Part shown: positions 7,244 through 7,823 of the stretch, one piece after another
How the letters are laid out: the number at the start of each line of letters is the position of its first letter
Numbering within the stretch: the stretch's first letter is position 1
Assembly: GCA_964537205.1 (NCBI GenBank)
Contig: CAZHZH010000104.1
Span: forward strand, 1 to 7,823
Direction: 5' to 3'
DNA length: 7,823 nucleotides
Source: Colivivens sp964537205
Lineage (GTDB): Bacteria > Bacteroidota > Bacteroidia > Bacteroidales > Bacteroidaceae
Notes under the pieces: generated by a model
Told to the model about the DNA's origin: nothing
The model's database searches: none
What the model saw: only the letters and a program-made list of their open reading frames with translations
Translations under genes and position numbers: made by a program

Positions 7244-7285
7244 CTTTGTTATTATTCTGTTTATTCGTTTATGATCGAAGAGCGT

Positions 7286-7293
7286 CAAATGTA
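7286..7293 (-). promoter_or_regulatory. Possible lipoprotein-operon promoter (-7 element TACATTTG)
   Basis: TACATTTG fits the Bacteroidetes TAnnTTTG consensus exactly and would start a transcript about 65 nt before the lipoprotein ATG. An upstream TTTG is present but only 15 nt away instead of about 19-21, so the promoter may be weak. It could work with read-through from the stronger promoter at 7643-7673. Confidence 0.4.
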
Positions 7294-7335
7294 ACCCATC
7301 ATAGCATACAAAAGACACTAATCTGTTACTCCCAA

Positions 7336-7383
7336 ATATAAAAGAGGAGTGAAACCCTGTCTTTCTATCGGCCTCACCCCTCT
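7336..7383 (-). terminator. Terminator-like hairpin at the end of the structured RNA
   Basis: On the minus strand AGAGGGGTGA pairs with TCACTCCTCT (10 base pairs, one G-T pair) around a 21-nt loop and is followed by TTTTATATTTG. The stem is strong but the T-run is short and broken, so it could be a true terminator, a partial one allowing read-through into the lipoprotein operon, or the last helix of the RNA. Confidence 0.5.
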
Positions 7384-7449
7384 AAACTCTGACCTGCTGT
7401 CGCCTGAACAAGCAACACCAGAGTCCATGCTTACATGTGAAAACATGAA

Positions 7450-7563
7450 TTATACGAACCCTATCATGGACCCCTGTGCTACTATGAGTTTGACTACAAG
7501 TTTGTTTGGAACTGCCAGATTCCGAAGAGTCAAGAACGAAGCGTCGAGAAACGCCTTTTTCAT
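7450..7563 (-). CDS. Possible 37-residue small protein inside the structured RNA
   Basis: An ATG-to-TAA frame reads MKKAFLDASFL, then LRNLAVPNKLVV, ending MIGFV. It is rich in Lys and hydrophobic residues with no recognised domain. It could be a leader peptide or a small membrane-active peptide. It lies across several of the predicted RNA helices, so it is as likely to be a chance frame within a non-coding RNA. There is no clear ribosome-binding sequence, which is uninformative in this phylum. Confidence 0.2.
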   Translation of the reverse strand: MKKAFLDASFLTLRNLAVPNKLVVKLIVAQGSMIGFV

Positions 7564-7642
7564 AAAGAAACTCAGCAAACTGCCACAAGCATAAGAAAGC
7601 CTCAATAAGAGACACCCCGCATGTTGGCATGAGAGTCAGTTG

Positions 7643-7673
7643 CAAAGTTAAGATTTATTTTTTATTGTCGCAA
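7643..7673 (-). promoter_or_regulatory. Strong Bacteroidetes-type promoter for the structured RNA
   Basis: The minus strand has TTG (7673-7671), a 20-nt A/T-rich spacer and TAACTTTG (7650-7643). This matches the Bacteroidetes primary sigma consensus, TTG then about 19-21 nt then TAnnTTTG. Transcription would begin near 7637 and run leftward through the hairpin-rich region toward the lipoprotein operon. Confidence 0.7.
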
Positions 7674-7725
7674 CTTTTTAATAAGAAAATCGTTCTCGAC
7701 ACACACTTATATATAATAAGGTGTA

Positions 7726-7823
7726 ATGAATCGACGCAATACACGAGTAGATTATACGGCTCGACCACCAAAGAAATCGTGCATTCATCCCCTAATTATA
7801 ACGAGCATGGCTTGCAAAAAGAA
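7726..7823 (+). CDS. Possible start of a rightward gene, cut by the window edge
   Basis: From an ATG, 32 codons stay open to the edge: MNRRNTRVDYTARPPKK, then SCIHPLIITSMACKK. The basic N-terminus is plausible for a protein, but the frame is short, no promoter of the TAnnTTTG type precedes it, and no family is recognised. The rest of 7674-7725 is A/T-rich with an imperfect inverted repeat (ACACTTAT and ATAAGGTGT) just before the ATG. I see no other gene there. Confidence 0.2.
   Translation, partial: MNRRNTRVDYTARPPKKSCIHPLIITSMACKK

Larger units (their letters stand above)
7336..7637 (-). ncRNA. Candidate structured non-coding RNA or long regulatory leader (~300 nt)
   Basis: The segment has a consensus promoter at one end and a terminator-like hairpin at the other, with helices tiled between. 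In transcript order they are: CATG/CATG (7631-7620); GUCUC/GAGGC (7613-7599); UGAGUUU with AAACUCA (7574-7568 and 7491-7485), a 7-base-pair helix enclosing GCGU-UUCUCG-ACGC (7554-7541) and GGAA/UUCC (7523-7508); GUCCAUG with CAUGGAC (7471-7465 and 7429-7423), enclosing CAUGU-UUUC-ACAUG (7447-7434); CUCUG with CAGAG (7423-7419 and 7391-7387), enclosing a UGC/UGU-ACA/GCA hairpin; then the terminator stem. I see none of the signatures of RNase P, tmRNA or the small SRP RNA. I do not recognise the family. It may be a stand-alone RNA or a leader controlling the downstream operon. A 37-codon reading frame lies inside it (7450-7563). Confidence 0.55.

Noticed and set aside
7214..7318. N-terminal extension of the lipoprotein from a GTG start (35 extra residues)
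   Set aside because: It would bury the lipoprotein signal peptide, overlap the TACATTTG promoter and translate the repeated leader element. The ATG giving MKKIYS is far more consistent.
7382..7645. 87-residue minus-strand frame from a TTG start
   Set aside because: The TTG lies in the promoter -7 element and upstream of the predicted transcript start, and the Cys/His/Ser-rich product has no family features.
7700..7724. Imperfect inverted repeat (ACACTTAT / ATAAGGTGT) as a terminator or operator
   Set aside because: The stem is A/T-rich with a bulge and no T-run; too weak to call a functional site.
1..7823. CRISPR array, tRNA, rRNA or insertion sequence
   Set aside because: No regularly spaced repeats, cloverleaf-like segment, rRNA signature, transposase motif or terminal inverted repeats were seen on either strand.

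Overview
The window looks like a piece of a Bacteroidales chromosome (Bacteroides/Prevotella-like), probably a draft or metagenome contig because it contains a run of exactly 100 N. The evidence for the group is a near-perfect Bacteroidetes-type promoter (TTG, 20 nt, TAnnTTTG), A/T-rich gene leaders with little Shine-Dalgarno sequence, a Bacteroidetes-style lipoprotein signal (TTSC), and the DUF4339/GYF_2 plus CD225 protein architecture common in that phylum. No protein can be assigned to a species by eye.

All six convincing protein genes lie on the minus strand, so the region reads from right to left. First (7336-7637) comes a stretch with a strong promoter, consecutive tiled hairpins and a terminator-like hairpin, which I read as a structured non-coding RNA or long leader. 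Next is a 567-residue lipoprotein (5510-7213), possibly with its own promoter and a short leader element. It is followed by an ABC ATPase (4803-5465) and, one base later, an FtsX/MacB-type permease (3611-4801). Then come a GYF_2-CD225 (dispanin-like) membrane protein (3095-3574) and a zinc-ribbon four-helix membrane protein (2455-3012) that carries the same 17-nt leader element as the lipoprotein. Last is a large protein that runs off the left edge (1-2280).

That last gene is the most striking protein. It encodes an ADP-ribosylglycohydrolase (DraG/ARH) domain, a dual-specificity-type protein phosphatase domain (HCRGGVGRT) and a second, different DraG/ARH domain. The 100-N gap falls inside the first DraG domain, and the domain parts missing from the assembly suggest that the real gap is nearer 250-300 nt.

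The lipoprotein, ATPase and permease gaps (44 nt and 1 nt) and the 36-nt gap to the GYF_2-CD225 gene suggest one transcript. The zinc-ribbon and phosphatase/hydrolase genes follow after 82 and 174 nt and may belong to it or be separately controlled. The combined theme is an envelope-located transporter/lipoprotein unit, small membrane proteins and a cytoplasmic enzyme that would remove ADP-ribose and phosphate. That functional link is inference. The right edge (7651-7823) has no confident gene, only a possible start of a rightward reading frame.
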